Shown: piece by piece, positions 45,240-57,840 of the stretch
Position numbering within the stretch: the first letter of the stretch is position 1
How the letters are laid out: each line of letters starts with the position of its first letter
From: Daphnia pulex
Lineage: Eukaryota > Arthropoda > Branchiopoda > Diplostraca > Daphniidae
Assembly: GCF_021134715.1 (NCBI RefSeq)
Contig: NC_060020.1
Coordinates: 8,060,001-8,124,000 of the forward strand
Reading direction: 5' to 3'
Length of the DNA stretch: 64,000 nucleotides
Position numbers and translations under genes: made by a program
Notes under the pieces: model-generated
What the model saw: only the letters and a program-made list of their open reading frames with translations
What the model was told of the DNA's origin: nothing
The model's database searches: none

Positions 45240-45431
45240 ATGGTATAAACCAGTGTACCAGTAAGTGTTTACCAGTGGTGTACCAGTGGCTCACCAGTGT
45301 ACCAGTGTACCAGAAAATCCGTCGTTCTACCAGTAAAATATTTATTGCGTACCAGTGTGCGTACCAGTGTACCAGTCCCGGACAAAATACCAGTAAAAGC
45401 GCGTACCAATGGCGTTTTTCCAGACAACTTC
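45240..45431. repeat. E2 right subterminal array (ACCAGTG)
   Basis: ACCAGTGTACCAGTAAGTG, ACCAGTGGTGTACCAGTGG and similar words, then CCAATGGCGTTTTTCCAGAC at the terminus. Confidence 0.9.
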
Positions 45432-47535
45432 ATTAGCAGCTCCTTCTCTCTGACCTTCAGGATGCAACATAACCAGTAAGACGCTTGTAGACTAACTGGT
45501 ATGCTTATGATATCGAGGTCCCATGGAGACCTCGGTTGCTGTCTGAAATACCGACGAACACCGTGGTAGCTATAGTTTCCTAGTTCTCCGTGGCTAGACA
45601 TTGAACTAAATTTTGAGAATAGCCAAGTGTTGCAGATGTATGATTGTTGTTGGTTGACGTCCTCAGCACTGGTAAGCTCTTGTTCAATGTTATGTTGATT
45701 GCAACTCTGAGTGAAGAAGTTCATGATTTGGTCGTTTAGCCAGTGTCTGTCTAACAACTTGCTTGCGTCTCTTTTGGTTAGCTCGATGTCTCCTCGGTGA
45801 GATGTGCATAATATTGATAGCGGCTTAACTTCTGAAAACTTTCGCCATTCCTGTTGTAATTCGACTTCCACTGATTGGTCGTGTTGAGATTCGTCGTCGA
45901 CTTCAATGTCTATCGCTGTCGACGGATCATCCGCGTCTGAATCAGAGTCAGGGCGTTCATCGTCTTCACCATCGACTGCGATTCCCATTTCATCTAAAAA
46001 TTCTTCATCGAGGAAGAATACCTCGTCTTCACTAGAATCTCCGTGATCATCGTTTAAAGGCCATGCATTGGTGATGGGTGCTCTGGCTTCGTCTTCGTGA
46101 CTGGCATCCGTTAACCTACTGGTAGACGTTGAATGACTGAAATTGGCGTTGTCGGTCATGACGTCATTGGAAGGTATCGACGCTTGAGCTGATAAGACGA
46201 AGTGTTCAATGATTGGTTTGTCGATGGAGTTCTTTACCCGTGGAAACACGAGTGACGGAGGAGTGCCAGTCGCAGCATACTTTTTGTCTGCAGATCTGAT
46301 TGAAAACAGGCCATTGACACACCCGGTTATATTGGCTTTAATGAAGTCTTGTTGGTTTTCCATTAACACCCATACGTGGGCGCCAGTGCTGAAAGACGAA
46401 CTGGTGTTGCGCGAGTCGATGTCTTTTGAAAGATAGAATATTTCTTCAGATAATTTATTGAATCTCGATAATTGATTGTGGATGTTGAGTCTTACGCGAA
46501 GATTCTCCGGTGTCAGATTAGGAGGTGGGCATAAGGGCACACCAGTTTCGTCTCTGGCATAGACTCGAATCTCGCGTTTCTTTGTCCCTAAAATTGTGAA
46601 ACGAGCATTATATAATTCACAGCAGAAGTTGACGGCAGTCGAAAGGAAGTTGTAGCCAGTTTCGCGCATGAGTAGGCCACGATAAACACCACTGATAATA
46701 GTCCATGTCTTGAGATATGCAAAAGCTTGTTCTACTGTTGATCTTGTGCTTCCGAAATAGTTATTGTACTGTGTTTCTGTTGCGTCAAGCTTTCCGTTGT
46801 CTTTTTTTATGGGGACAGCGCAATGCGGTGAATTCATGTAGTGATTGTCACCCAAAAACACTTCGAATCTTTTGCTGTGTTCTGGGTTATTCTCGTCAAC
46901 ACCATTCCACAAACCAATGCTTTCATAAGAGTCATTCCATATGTGGCCATCGTAGTCAAGAGACGAAAACGGACCAGTGACGTGGATGATGTGGCCCATG
47001 TTGTCGCATAGAACCTGCCACTTCAAGCAACATGTCTTAGACTTGCCAGTATATATAGAGTTACGATGCGCAGAGTCTACGGGCTTTCGGGTAATTACAT
47101 CAACCGTGTCGACGCTGCCATTGGTGAATATAGAAAAAAATGCGGGAGCATATTATCAGCCGAGAAGCGTTGGAGATTCCAATGCTCGGCGAATCTCGTC
47201 TTCGAAATTAAATATTCCATTTGGTCGTGGAATCTTTTCGACATGTCGCTGTAACTGGTTTTGTTACCGAAAAGAAAACCGCACTGGCTTGTCGTTGGAT
47301 AAACTCGAAGGAAATAAAGTAGTTCGAATAATTCTTGTCTGAGCGGGTAGGGGTAATAATGGTTAGGAAAATAAAAGAAACAAACTTTACTTATCCTTAA
47401 GTATCGGTACCCACAGAATTGAGAGTAGTACTCAAATACCTCCGGGTGGCATGCCACAGATGAAAAGTTTCTGGAAGTGTATTGGCGCCATCACAGCTCA
47501 TCTGCTCCGAATAGATTACAGAACAGATTCTGCAT
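45432..47535 (-). pseudogene. E3 transposase-protease, N-terminal part, frameshifted and cut by E2
   Basis: ATG at 47535 (MQNLFCNLFGADEL). An extra in-frame TGA follows DEL before WRQYT. One base is missing in GGGTACC (FCGVPILKD becomes FCGYRYL), and one T is missing in the run before SIFTNG (47135 area). From about 47100 the frame is open through the DDE domain (GDNHY, RSTVEQAFAYLK), the CPPPNLTPENLRVR segment, the acidic linker and the first half of the protease up to SYWLCCILKVREKELL, where E2 interrupts it. The intron at about 47393-47342 matches other copies. The rest of the gene is at 38859-39306. Confidence 0.92.
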
Positions 47536-47751
47536 TGCCGCATTCACCCAGATCAGTTTTGAAAGCTGGAAAATTATTTTATCATATGTTGGAGCTGCGC
47601 TCACATATGTTAATCTTATCACTGGCAAGCAGGACGTCATTGGTTAAGTGGTATACTGGTTAGTGTACTTATTTTTTATTTATTCTATCGTAGTTCATTG
47701 TTATCAAGTCTGTTATCAAGTTTGCCATTATAACTTATTTTTGTTTTTAGG

Positions 47752-50535
47752 TTGGACAGCAATCTCAACCCTGCGTCTACACATGAAGAGAATGTCTTGG
47801 TAAAGTGCACTCTCGAAGGTCATATCGGAAAGGGTGGAGATGAAACGAGCAGGAAATCGGACGGAGGGAGCGAGCTTTTTCCAGATGTGGTCATGGTGTC
47901 TACCCCTTCTCAAGCAACGCCAGTTATACAAGTTTCCCAGACCAATCCAGTTGATCCACCAGGAGATTTGTTTGTAGTAAGGACAAATTTTTTGCCCTTA
48001 CTTCCATTTTCAAAATAGTCCAAAGACCCAAAGCATGAGCAAGATTTGAAACACGAGCAAGATTTTAATGCGTTGCAAGTTACTAATCAACCTGGTTTAC
48101 GCGAGATTCTAGAGATACTTGCATCCTCAAACACTTCGCCACAGGCGTTACTCGCGTCTCTTAGATCATCCAATGTCTCCTGTTCGCCGCAGCAATCAGG
48201 TTTCACTGGCACTGGTAATAATATGAATATTCCACTCACGCAAATTTCTCAATCATTCGCTAACAACAACACCCAGTTGCAATCATGTTTCACTGGCACT
48301 GGCAATAATACTCAAGTCACGCAAATTTCTCAATCATTGTCTAACAACTACACCCAATTGCAATCAGGTTTCACTGGCACTGGCAATAATTTTCACACGT
48401 CATCTACCAATTACGCCCAGCTGCAATCAGGTTTCAGTGGCAGTGGCACTGGCAATAATACTCAAGTCACGCAGCAGTTTGCAGCACCATCAAACGACAA
48501 CACCCAGTTGCTTCGACATGGCAGTGGCTGCTTTAACGCAAACATGCCACAAAATCATGCACCAGTTAATAAAAACCTGCAATTACAGCAACCTAGTCAG
48601 CAATTCATCAACTCTTCGCATTTTGGTACACCAGTAAATAGCAATGTCCAATCGCAAGCTATGCATCCATTTGCTATCCAATCTCAACAGAACGTTAATA
48701 AAGAGCCTGACCAGTTATATGGAAACTCACAGCATAACCAACTGCAAGTTTATATGAACTCACAACCGAAACAGCCACTCTTTGGTGGTAAATCACAGCA
48801 AACACCTACCTCGTTCACTGGAGACATCAGAAACCATTCACCAAACCAGTTTGGCGACAACTCCCATTGGACTAGTCATCGTCACCCTCTTCAAACACTG
48901 GAGCATATGCAATACGGAAATGCTACCAGTCATAATCCATATTATATATTACGAGGTGACGCGGCACTGGCAAAGCGACTCTCGTGTCTCTTGGGCCATC
49001 TTCAACTAATCAGAGTCAATCCACCAAAATGTTTTCAAATGCAGAAGGCAATAAGACAAATAACGTCAATTTGCTAGATGTAATGCAAACCTGCGACATC
49101 AACGAAGGTATTATTTGATCTTTCATTATGACAAATTAAAAATTTTAGATAAATCCGGCGTTAACAATGACGACATTGAAGTGCAAGACATTAAAGTTTC
49201 ATCAGAAGAGGAAGATCATCATGAGAATTCGAATAAGTATTCTTGTTAGCGTTTACGAGCACAACTAACATCTTTTACATTAGAAGGGATCGCTCTTTCT
49301 CCTCTTTCCGCTATACACCGGAGCAATTGAGTTTTTTCTCTTTTCTAAATTATCATCACATACTTCACGACGACCCCAGTGGCCTATCCTACAAAGATAA
49401 AATAAATGGCATCCTCAGCAAAAGCAAAAAGACACACAACGAGGACTTCCAAATCTGGCTAGAGGATAATAAAATATTTCTAAAATACAACTGGCGAGTG
49501 GTACGTAATATATTTTTATCTAATTCATTATATTTTTATCTATCAGGAAAGACACTATCTCGACCTTTATCATCGCAACTCCTGGAACCCAGTAACCAAC
49601 TCGAATCACGCCGCATTCCAAGCCAAATCTGTTCAATTCGGTAAGGCAGTTGAAGTCGCGACGCCGATGTCTTTCCTCTCAAGCAAAATCCTTACTGTTT
49701 GGTTCCGACAGCTACAACCCAAACAAAACCAAACAGTCGTTTGCTAGACGAAGAGCTCAACTCCATCAAATGCGAACTGGCGAAGTCGACACCTCAAAAA
49801 AACCGAAACTAAAGCGAAAGGAGCCGGAGGTTGGCTCAAACAAAGCCGAAAGTCAACCAGCAGTTTCTAGAAAAAGAAAAAGTCGAATAATGGGAAAGCC
49901 TTAGCTCCACATGAGTCACCAGCCAAGAAACCAGTTGCTGCTAATCAGCCAGTGCAACCGCGACGAAATACCCAAGAACGAGTTGCGAAAATGATGAACA
50001 TGCCAGTGGACACAGACAACGGAAATGATTTGAGTACTTTGACTGGCCTTTCACCAGAAGAGCAACTGGCAAAGCTGAAGCAAATGGTATCAACACTGGA
50101 AAAAAACGGAGACTGCATGTTTTGCTACCATTGTTTGGATGCCAAAGGAATCCCGGTCTCTTACTGTGACAACGATGTCAAATGGCGATCCATCTAGATT
50201 GCTGCAAGTAACTCGACAAAGCGCACAACGTCAAAACGACGTTAGTACCGAATTCCTCAATTGAATGGATGTGCCACTGCTGTCGAAATTTCCCTGACCT
50301 CGTCGAAAACCCAATCAAGGCTTTCGAAAACCTGGCAGAAGAAAACAAGAAGAAAAAAAACAAGTCAAATCGAAGAAGTCTACAAAAGCGCGTCGTTAAA
50401 CATGCAGTGCTCCATCGAACTATCACGGCGCCAGTGCAATCTGCATATACCAGTCTCATTTTGGGCCTCTCATCAGCTCTATATTTCTTTTTTTATATGT
50501 TGTTTGATATACGTCTTATAAAGCCTCGCATTTAA
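47752..50535 (+). pseudogene. E3 accessory gene, decayed
   Basis: The start aligns with MENLTMLPAST of E2 but the ATG is TTG here (47752). Exon 1 ends at GTAAGG near 47977. Exon 2 (48016 to about 49075) is very Gln/Asn-rich with repeated QSGFTGTGNN units. The conserved block follows: YTPEQLSFFSFLNYHHILH at about 49310, HNEDFQIWLEDNKIFLK, then a GT-AG intron and RHYLDLYHRNSWNP. The PHD exon (from about 50100) shows CMFCYHC and YCDND. It then loses frame at VKWRSI, where QMAIHLDCCK should be read in the next frame, followed by a TAA. CHCC and a basic tail remain. It is non-functional. Confidence 0.82.
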
Positions 50536-50559
50536 TTTGTTTTTATTTTGAATATAAAG

Positions 50560-50753
50560 CAGTGCTTACCAGTGTTTTTTTTACCGTGCTGACCAGTGCT
50601 TACCAGTGAATTTACCGTGCTTACCAGCTGACCAGTAAACGCGTCATTCTACCAGTCGCCGCCAGTGCGCTTACCAGTGCGCTTACCAGCTAACCAGTAA
50701 TTGAAAAAATACCAGTAAATCCGCTTACCAATGACGTACTTCCAGACAACTCC
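50560..50753. repeat. E3 right subterminal array (ACCAGT)
   Basis: TTACCAGTG, GACCAGTAAACGCGTCATT and GCGCTTACCAGC words end in CCAATGACGTACTTCCAGAC and the terminus. Confidence 0.85.
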
Positions 50754-51404
50754 AGAGGAAATGAGCTGTAACCGTTTACAAATGCTATGAAATTGAAGGG
50801 TAAAGTATTACCTTCTGGCACTCATATATATCTGACGTTCATATAATCTAACATATGTTGTTTTATGTAGCATAATAGAAATCATCTGTATCCGCATTAA
50901 AAGAAGTTGTGCGAAGGTACAGATTAAGTGTCGTGGTTACCCAAAAAAGCAGATAACGGAAGAAAAGTTAACTTTAATTTATTATTTATTTTTAAACTTA
51001 AATGACCCTAGATAACCCAAAAACTTTCACGTATGACCCTAAACAACCATAAATAACCCTAAAAACCCTAAGGATTTGTGACCACTCTGCTTTACGGGCA
51101 CATCGTTGTAATTTGACACTCCCGTCGCGTAAAGTCGGTATAACGTTATGTTTTCATTACGGGATATCACGCAATCTTACGGGGTCTTATCGTTGTAACT
51201 ATACCATCCCGTCGTTACGGAGATGCATTCAAACCCTCCCTTTCATCATACTACGCTGATTTTTAAAGATCATACTACGCTCTCGAATCCACACTCTGGA
51301 AACTCTTATTGCAACGCCGACCACTCGACGAGTTATTGGTGTTCCTTTTCCATATTACGAGACGCATTTACCTCGTTCCTCATTTGAAGCCTTGGATTGA
51401 TCAA
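50754..51404. other. Spacer between E3 and E5; degenerate CCCTAA words
   Basis: No gene. 51000-51075 has irregular ACCCTAA/ACCCTAGA words that are too few and uneven to be telomeric. ACGGG words recur at 51095-51225. This may be host or other repeat sequence. Confidence 0.4.
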
Positions 51405-51427
51405 GGAGTTGTGCTAAAATCTGTCAT

Positions 51428-51575
51428 TGGCACCGGCCCAATGGCACCAATCATTGGCACCGCCGTTTTGTGGCACCACTTTGTGGCACCGAGGAAAAAT
51501 TTTGTGGCACCGGTAACGGCTCAGCGATGGCACCAATGACAGATATTTTGTATTTTGTGGCACCACGCTTATTTG
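51428..51575. repeat. E5 left subterminal array (GGCACC)
   Basis: About nine GGCACC words (ATTGGCACC, TTTGTGGCACC, GATGGCACC) in one orientation within 150 bp. Confidence 0.85.
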
Positions 51576-51759
51576 GCTTATTTAGGAGTTGTCTGGGATC
51601 AAGTGTCGGCACTGGACGTAGCCGTTACAAGTTGGCCAAGCTTTTTATGTGGTCGTTGGATAGCGCATGGGTCGGGCTACGCAGTGGTGTGGTCGCGCGC
51701 AGTGACTAGTGGACGTAACGGCCTGGGTCCAATGTTAAAATATCGTTGTTTTTTCCGCA

Positions 51760-51905
51760 ATGTTTACCAATGATACCAATGATCATTGCGACAAAATTGT
51801 GCACATTCGTTGTGTTATGTGCTGTCATCGGTTCCCAATGTTACCAATGATTTGCTGCCAATGTTACCAATGATTTACTGCCAATGTTACCAATGATACC
51901 AGTAA
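51760..51905. repeat. E4 left subterminal array (ACCAATGAT)
   Basis: ACCAATGATACCAATGATC, CCCAATGTTACCAATGATTTG and GCCAATGTTACCAATGAT. The motif differs from the CCAGT of E0-E3 by one base plus extension. Confidence 0.85.
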
Positions 51906-51967
51906 AAAATGTGGATTTTTTTGCTTAAGTTAAAATCATATATTATTTTTCTCATTTTAATTAGGGT

Positions 51968-54488
51968 TTAATACAGTAAATCAATTGCAACGAATGGGTC
52001 GAGGTCTTCATTTGACTTAGTCATATACTTGAAACAGAAGAAATTCAGCAACATTGAGCGAAATGATGAAACAGCTTCGCATGCTTTTTCGTTGTCGTCT
52101 GGGAGAGTTTCTCTGCCAATCCCGACGAAGTGTATGAACATTGCTAGAAGCGTGTACAAACCGCAGTCGTTGTCGTTGTCCCGTGTCCAGTACCTAGCAA
52201 GTTGTATCTTCCAATCTGGCGGAGACTCGATAAAGGAATTGAGTTCCTCCATCGTCTGCTCTCGTTCGAAAGGGTCTTCGATGTAGAAAATGTGTCCTTG
52301 ATCGACAATCCAAGATTTATTTGTTTTTAATTCGTTAGATAATCACCTATTTTGCGTACAAGCTTCTCATCAGGATCTCCAGCAGAAAAAGAATCTATCA
52401 GTAATACTCGCGATTCCTTTCTCTCAATGATTGCGGATATCCAGTGATTGTTGCCAAGGTGAACAGGTATGCAGATGCAGTCCAGAGTCCATGGTCTAAC
52501 TCCCTCGACTCTGAAAAAACGGCGTACTGAGTTGTAATTTATGTGCCCAATTCACCACGTCGAGAAACATTCGCCAGTTTGCAGAAGAACCACGTATTGC
52601 ACATGTAAGCACTACGACAAGATTCGTATTTTTCATCTTCATCTAGTCTGTAGTTGTTGCCGTTCTTGATGAAAAAATTAAGGATTTGATCATTTAGCCA
52701 CCGACCAGGTAGAAGTAACTCCGCATCCTTTCTGAATATTTCGACAGATGACGACGCAGTACTGCAGATTACTTTACGCTCTGGTATGGTTAAGATAGTC
52801 TGCCAGGGATTTAGATCGTCGTGCTTCAAGTCCTGTGTGAGATGATGATCTGGTTGCTCCTCGTATTCGTCGTCGGATTCGGCAAAATCAGAGATTTGGT
52901 CAAGACCCATTTCTTCGAGAAATTCTTCGTCTAAATGTGTCATCTCCGATTGCATGTAGTCATCAGGTTGTTCGTTGAGTTTATCGAATGAATGGGTCAG
53001 TGAGCTTTGGGAGCTCATTGAATGTTGATCGATTAATGTTTCCACTGAGGCATTATTCGTTTGTAATGCATCGCTCGTGTGATCATGTTTGACTTCAACG
53101 TCAAAAGAATTATTTGAAAGAAGATGCTCGTCCGCCATTGGGTACAGAACCGACGCTGCATGTTCGGCGATGTTTGGTTTGCTGTTGCCAGATTTATTTC
53201 GTTTGAATAGATTGGTAGGCTTTATAGAGGTAAATGCCATTTTTTTGTTAGAAGAGCGAACAGAGAATAAACCGTTTAGACATCCAGTTATATTGCCTTT
53301 AATGAAATCTTGAGACGGTTCATGGAACATCCATATTGGATCAGTTGTTTTGAATGTTGTTATCTCGTTTTTAGAGTCTATGTCTTCAGAACGATAAAAA
53401 GGCTTGTTAGATACGGTCTTGTATCTCGATAACTGCGCGTGAATATTGTCTCGTAACGTAAGATTAGCGGGTGTAAGATTGGGAGGAGGACAGACAGGAA
53501 CACCGTCAGAATCACGCAATACTACTTTCATCTCACGTTTATTGTGCCCAAGGATTGTAAAACGAGCGTTGTATAGCTCACAGCATAGTAAAAAAGCGGT
53601 CGAAAGGAAGGAGTATCCATTGTCGTGTAACAGCATTCCTCTGTATACAGAGCTGATTATAGCCCATGTCTTGAGTTATCCGAAGACCTGCTCGATTGTT
53701 GACCTGACGCTGCCGATGAAATTGTTTTACTGCTCCTCGATCGGATCAAGCTTTGAGCGATTGTTTCTTTTAATAGGCACTGCGCATTGCGTCCCAGTCA
53801 TATAATGATTGTCGCCAATGATGACCTCGTATCTATTGGCGTGCTCTGGATTGTCGTTACTCACTCCAACCCATAGATCGAGATTGGGGTAAGTCTGCTC
53901 CCAAATTGTACCGTCGTAATCTAAAGAATAGAAAGGACCGTCTACTTGTATAATATGACCTAGATTGTCACATATCACTTGCCATTTTATGCAACATGTT
54001 TTAGATTTGCCGGTGTAAATCGAAGACCGTAATTTGGAGTTGCTTGGTTTTCTGGTTGTGATGTCGACGCTATCGACGCAGCCGGTTGTGAAGATAGACA
54101 TGAAATGTGGCAAAATGTTATCTCTAGAAAAACGCTGAAGTTTCCAATGTTGGACATAATCGGTTTTTGAGATGAGGTACTTCATTTGAGAGTGGAATCT
54201 TGCGAGAAGGTCACTATAGCCAGTCTTGTTGCCAAATAAAAATCCGCGTTGACTTGAAGTTGGGTATACTCGTAGGTAATAGAGGAGATGAAATAGCTCT
54301 AGTCTGAAAAAAAAATAAAAAAAAACGAAAACTGATTACGGGTCACGAAGGATGGGAACACCTCAAAATTGCATATAAAATTCGAAGACCTTTGGATGAA
54401 CAGCAACCGACGAGAAGTTGCGCACTGTGTATGTCCTCCATAGTTGGTTCTCGCCGAATAGAGAAGAAAATACATTTCGACCTGCCAT
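51968..54488 (-). pseudogene. E4 DDE transposase-Ulp1 fusion, multiply disabled
   Basis: ATG at 54488 (MAGRNVFSSLFGENQLWR). A TGA replaces Cys in QF*GVPILRD. The intron at about 54345-54305 is in the standard place. TAA codons replace the Tyr in EEQ*NNF and in QVFG*LK (about 53730 and 53675). One base is missing at RRGELG-HINYN (about 52541), and another shift occurs near 52340. Despite this the DDE motifs (VDSVDITTRKP, GDNHY, RSTIEQVFG) and protease motifs (NHWIS, LIDSF, NDCGLY) are clear. The Gln before the catalytic Cys, WHQG in other copies, reads WTRD here. It is non-functional. Confidence 0.9.
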
Positions 54489-54663
54489 GACATATGTTAC
54501 CTATGCGCTCGCTACTTATGTTAAAAAACATTGGTGTCGCATTGTCATTGGCAACAACTTGTCATTGGGTACTGGCTACCTTTTTATATGACAATTTTTG
54601 TTTCTTTGTGTTTTACTATGTTTCCTTGTCATATTCTCAGTTTTCATCTATCGTTTAAGTCCT
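54489..54663. promoter_or_regulatory. E4 divergent promoter region
   Basis: CATATGTT (54491-54498) followed by GCGCT (54505-54509), then two GTCATTGG copies (54544-54551 and 54561-54568). These are the core of the motif next to the termini (AATCTGTCATTGG). Same layout as E2 and E3. Confidence 0.55.
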
Positions 54664-57471
54664 ATGTCTTCCATTCCCCCGACGCTTTCACATAACCTGC
54701 AACATGGCATTGACTGCTTGGTCCAAGGCGTGCTCCCGTCTACATGGTTTTCGACCAGACTCCCGACTGGTAAGTTTCCTGTAGTTTCGACTAACTCGCT
54801 GACCCAAAGACGCTTTATTGTCATCTTCTGATATCTGATAGCTCAGGTGATTCACACACACCTGGTCACTCTTTACATAACTCTACGGGATCTGCTAATA
54901 CGTTTGCCAGTGACGTAGTCCGTAAGTATATTATGTGTTGCTAATGTTTTCTAGTAGACCCAAAACAAACGAGTCTAGATGTAGCTGCGATAAGCCGTGT
55001 AGTTATCCAAGAAATGACTCCTTCAAAGGCAAATGACCCTGCACTTCTGGCGGAGAATCCCGCTGTGAAACTGTTCATGAGCATGATGAAGGACAATAAT
55101 GATCCTGTCATTGCGCAAGCTGCGCTAGCATTACAACGTGCAGTCTCTACCACGAAGCCACCTATCATATCATTCCCAATTACTCCCTACCGACAAAGAT
55201 CAAGTAGCAACGAAGCATACACGTATGACGCTTCGACCACTGTCAGCAATCAAGAATCGAGTCAGCTATCATCACAGCAACCTCAGCTCACATCGACAAC
55301 CAGTGTCAGCAATCAAGAATCGAGTCAGCTATCATCACAGCAACCTCAGCTCACATCGACAACCAGTGTCAGCAATCATGAATTGCTGACATCGACAATC
55401 ATTGTTAGCAATCCCGAACATAATACACAACCTACGCAACAGCAACCTCCAATTAGCAGTAATGCGTACTCTTTGTATTCTGAAACTCCTCGAAGACCAA
55501 ACCAGTCGTCGTGTGCAACTGTCACACCTAATATGAACTTACCTAATCATACGTCGATTAATTTATTTCAGCTGTTGATGAGCGCTGCCGCAAAAAGCAC
55601 TCCAATGAAGACACTGTCACCCACAACAGAACCACAAGTAGAGTCTTTTTCAAAAAAGCTCGAGCAAACTGCACTTGACAACATCGTACAGCAACAAGAC
55701 GAGAACGACGAAGACGTATCGCATAGTGCCACCAATATTGATTTGAATTTCAACATCATCGAAACGAATGACATCGAAGACGATGATCTACCATTCGAAC
55801 CAAACGCAAGCGAAAGTGCCAACGACAGTGACGACGGAGACAAAGTCGAACAACGAACTACAAAGAAATACTCGAAGCCCGGAAAAAAAACAAAGAAACC
55901 CAGAAAGTATTTTTGATGTCTAATTAGTTTCATAATTTTTCTTTATCAGACTAAAAAATCTTTCAACTTCAAAGTACTCTATGAAGCAGTTGGCCTTTCT
56001 TTCATTTTGGGTCTTTCATTTTATCCTTGACGGTGGTGGAAAACAGTACGACACGAATCTTGACCATGTGAAAAGAAAGGTATCAAAGTTTCACAACCAC
56101 GACCTCATCATATGGCTCGAGGACAGGAACGTATTTCTCCCAGTTGACACGATGAGGAAGGTGATAACAGTTATTTCGAGTCATATTGATAATTAGGATC
56201 GACATCATATTCAATTATTTTCTGGCAATCTATGGGACCCGGTTACTTTGCAGCATCACGCAGCCCTTCAATTCGATTACATTTCATACTGTAATGTTAT
56301 CGCCGAAGCAACGCCAGCCATGTTTCTCGAGCATAGATTGAAGAGTGTGTTCACTCAGTACTATGATGCATCCAAAGTCATTCAGTCTTATCCACATCGC
56401 CGAATTTTACTCGAGAATATTCGCAAAAGAGAGATGGAAAAAGTCGATCGCGAAGAGAAACAATCTGACAAAGAGTCTGACCCGAAACCAGAGAAAGTTC
56501 CCAAAAATAAGACGGAGAGTAGCAGTGCTCCTTCAAAGACTCGTGTTCCTACGAAGTCCACCAAAACAGATCCAAAAAAACGACGAGCAGCAATCGAGAG
56601 GTTTCGAAAAAAACAAAGGAAGTAAAAGCTCAAGCTGCTAGTGCTGCGCAAACATCAAAGGTACTTACAGGAAAAGACGAGATAGCTAGACTGAAAAAAA
56701 TTATCGAAACAATGAAAGCTTCGACGACCTCGAGCTCCTCGTCCTCGTCATCTTCTTCTGATTTGGCCAGATCGTCTGGTACATCTTCTGGCATCGACCT
56801 TTCGTTATCATCTTCGTCTGTTCCCGTGAACTCTGTCAGCTCATCACATTCCGCTCCATATCCCTATCCCTCTCTATACACAGTTTCACCCCCGCCAGTG
56901 TCAAACTCTTATAGACCATCTAAATTCGCTGCAGTTGTTCAAACACCATCGGAGATTAGCATGAATCTTTTCAAGGATACGCCAACCAACACCGACAACG
57001 AATCCAACAATAAAAGCAAAGAGGTATGACGAGGACGACGACGAAGAAGATGAGTTACAAGATGATTTGAATTCTGAGATAAGTCTCACTGAATGCGTCC
57101 CCGATCGTGATGAAGCTGCGGCTTGGGTTGCTGTCGATGAAGAAGGCATCTGCACTTTCTGCTACGTGTGTCTAGATATGCACGGCAAGGAAGTCTTTGT
57201 GTGCGACCAGGACGGATGCGGCAAAGCAGCTCATCTTGATTGTTGCGTGAAGCAAAACGCCAAGACGAAGTCGAGGTTAGCTCTGCCTGATTCATCGAAG
57301 CGTAAGTGGTTCTGCCACTACTGTAATGAGGAAACAAGCAAGCTACCTTCTGACCCAATAATGGAGATCAAGCGCATCACCTCAAGCAAGCGCAAACAAC
57401 CAGAAGGCGGAAAAGCTAACTCCAGTAAGCCTACAAAGAAGCAGAAGACTGCCAGCACGAAGCAGAAATAA
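54664..57471 (+). CDS. E4 accessory protein with PHD finger
   Basis: ATG at 54664 (MSSIPPTLSHNLQHGIDC). A GT donor follows RLPTG near 54770. The large exon to 55913 begins before 54960 and is Ser/Gln/Thr-rich, with two exact SNQESSQLSSQQPQLTSTT repeats, and ends acidic then basic. The conserved block follows: MKQLAFLSFWVFHFIL (diverged), HNHDLIIWLEDRNVFL, then an intron and HHIQLFSGNLWDP...ATPAMFLEHRL. A Lys/Glu-rich and then Ser-rich exon (56640-57025) leads to the last exon (57030-57471) with the PHD finger CTFCYVC, CDQDGC, HLDC, CHYC (all ligands present) and a basic KKQKTASTKQK tail. Frames change at introns, and I see no clear internal stop. Possibly functional even though its partner gene is dead. 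Confidence 0.72.
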
Positions 57472-57589
57472 TGGATTTAAAGCGATGTTACCTCCCCCCC
57501 CCTCTTTCATTTTCTCTCTCTTTTTTAAAATAACATTGGCAATCTTTATTAATGTTTATTACCACGACGAGAACACATCTCCCCCAGTG

Positions 57590-57840
57590 TGTGCCAATGT
57601 TCGCAATGATTTACAATGTAATTTAACCAATGTTTCCAATGATACCAGTAATTTTGTAACCAATGTTCCCAATGTTTACCAATGTTTACCAATGTTTCCC
57701 AATGAAAAAATGCAACCAATAATCCTGTCATTTACTTAATGATTTCCCATTACGCTTTCAATGATTCCCAATGTCTACCCGTTACTTTCCGTTACACTCT
57801 CAATGACCATCCGTTACGCCAAAAAAAAAAAGATGCGACC
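57590..57840. repeat. E4 right subterminal array (CCAATG)
   Basis: About a dozen CCAATG/CCCAATGTTTACCAATG words between the accessory stop codon and the terminus. Confidence 0.85.

Larger units (their letters stand above)
39307..45431 (-). mobile_element. E2: 6.1-kb, most intact copy, TSD ATT
   Basis: The left end GGAGTTGTCTGG begins at 39307. The right end CCAGACAACTTC finishes at 45431. ATT flanks it at 39304-39306 and 45432-45434. Removing E2 and one ATT restores the E3 protease reading frame across the site, so the boundaries are exact. It carries an uninterrupted transposase-protease gene on minus and a nearly intact accessory gene on plus. Confidence 0.95.
38524..50753 (-). mobile_element. 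E3: decayed copy, split by E2
   Basis: The left end GGAGTTGTCTGG is at 38524-38535. The right end CCAGACAACTCC at 50742-50753 is preceded by CCAATGACGTACTT. Removing E2 (39307-45431) and one ATT leaves about 6.1 kb, the size of E2. Flanking bases (TAT on the left, AGA on the right) do not match, so the target duplication is lost or an end was changed. Both genes are broken. Confidence 0.85.

Noticed and set aside
38524..50753. A matching target duplication for E3
   Set aside because: The flanking trinucleotides are TAT and AGA; no duplication can be claimed.
51000..51075. Telomere-type CCCTAA repeat
   Set aside because: Only a few irregular CCCTAA words with varied spacing; no continuous hexamer array.
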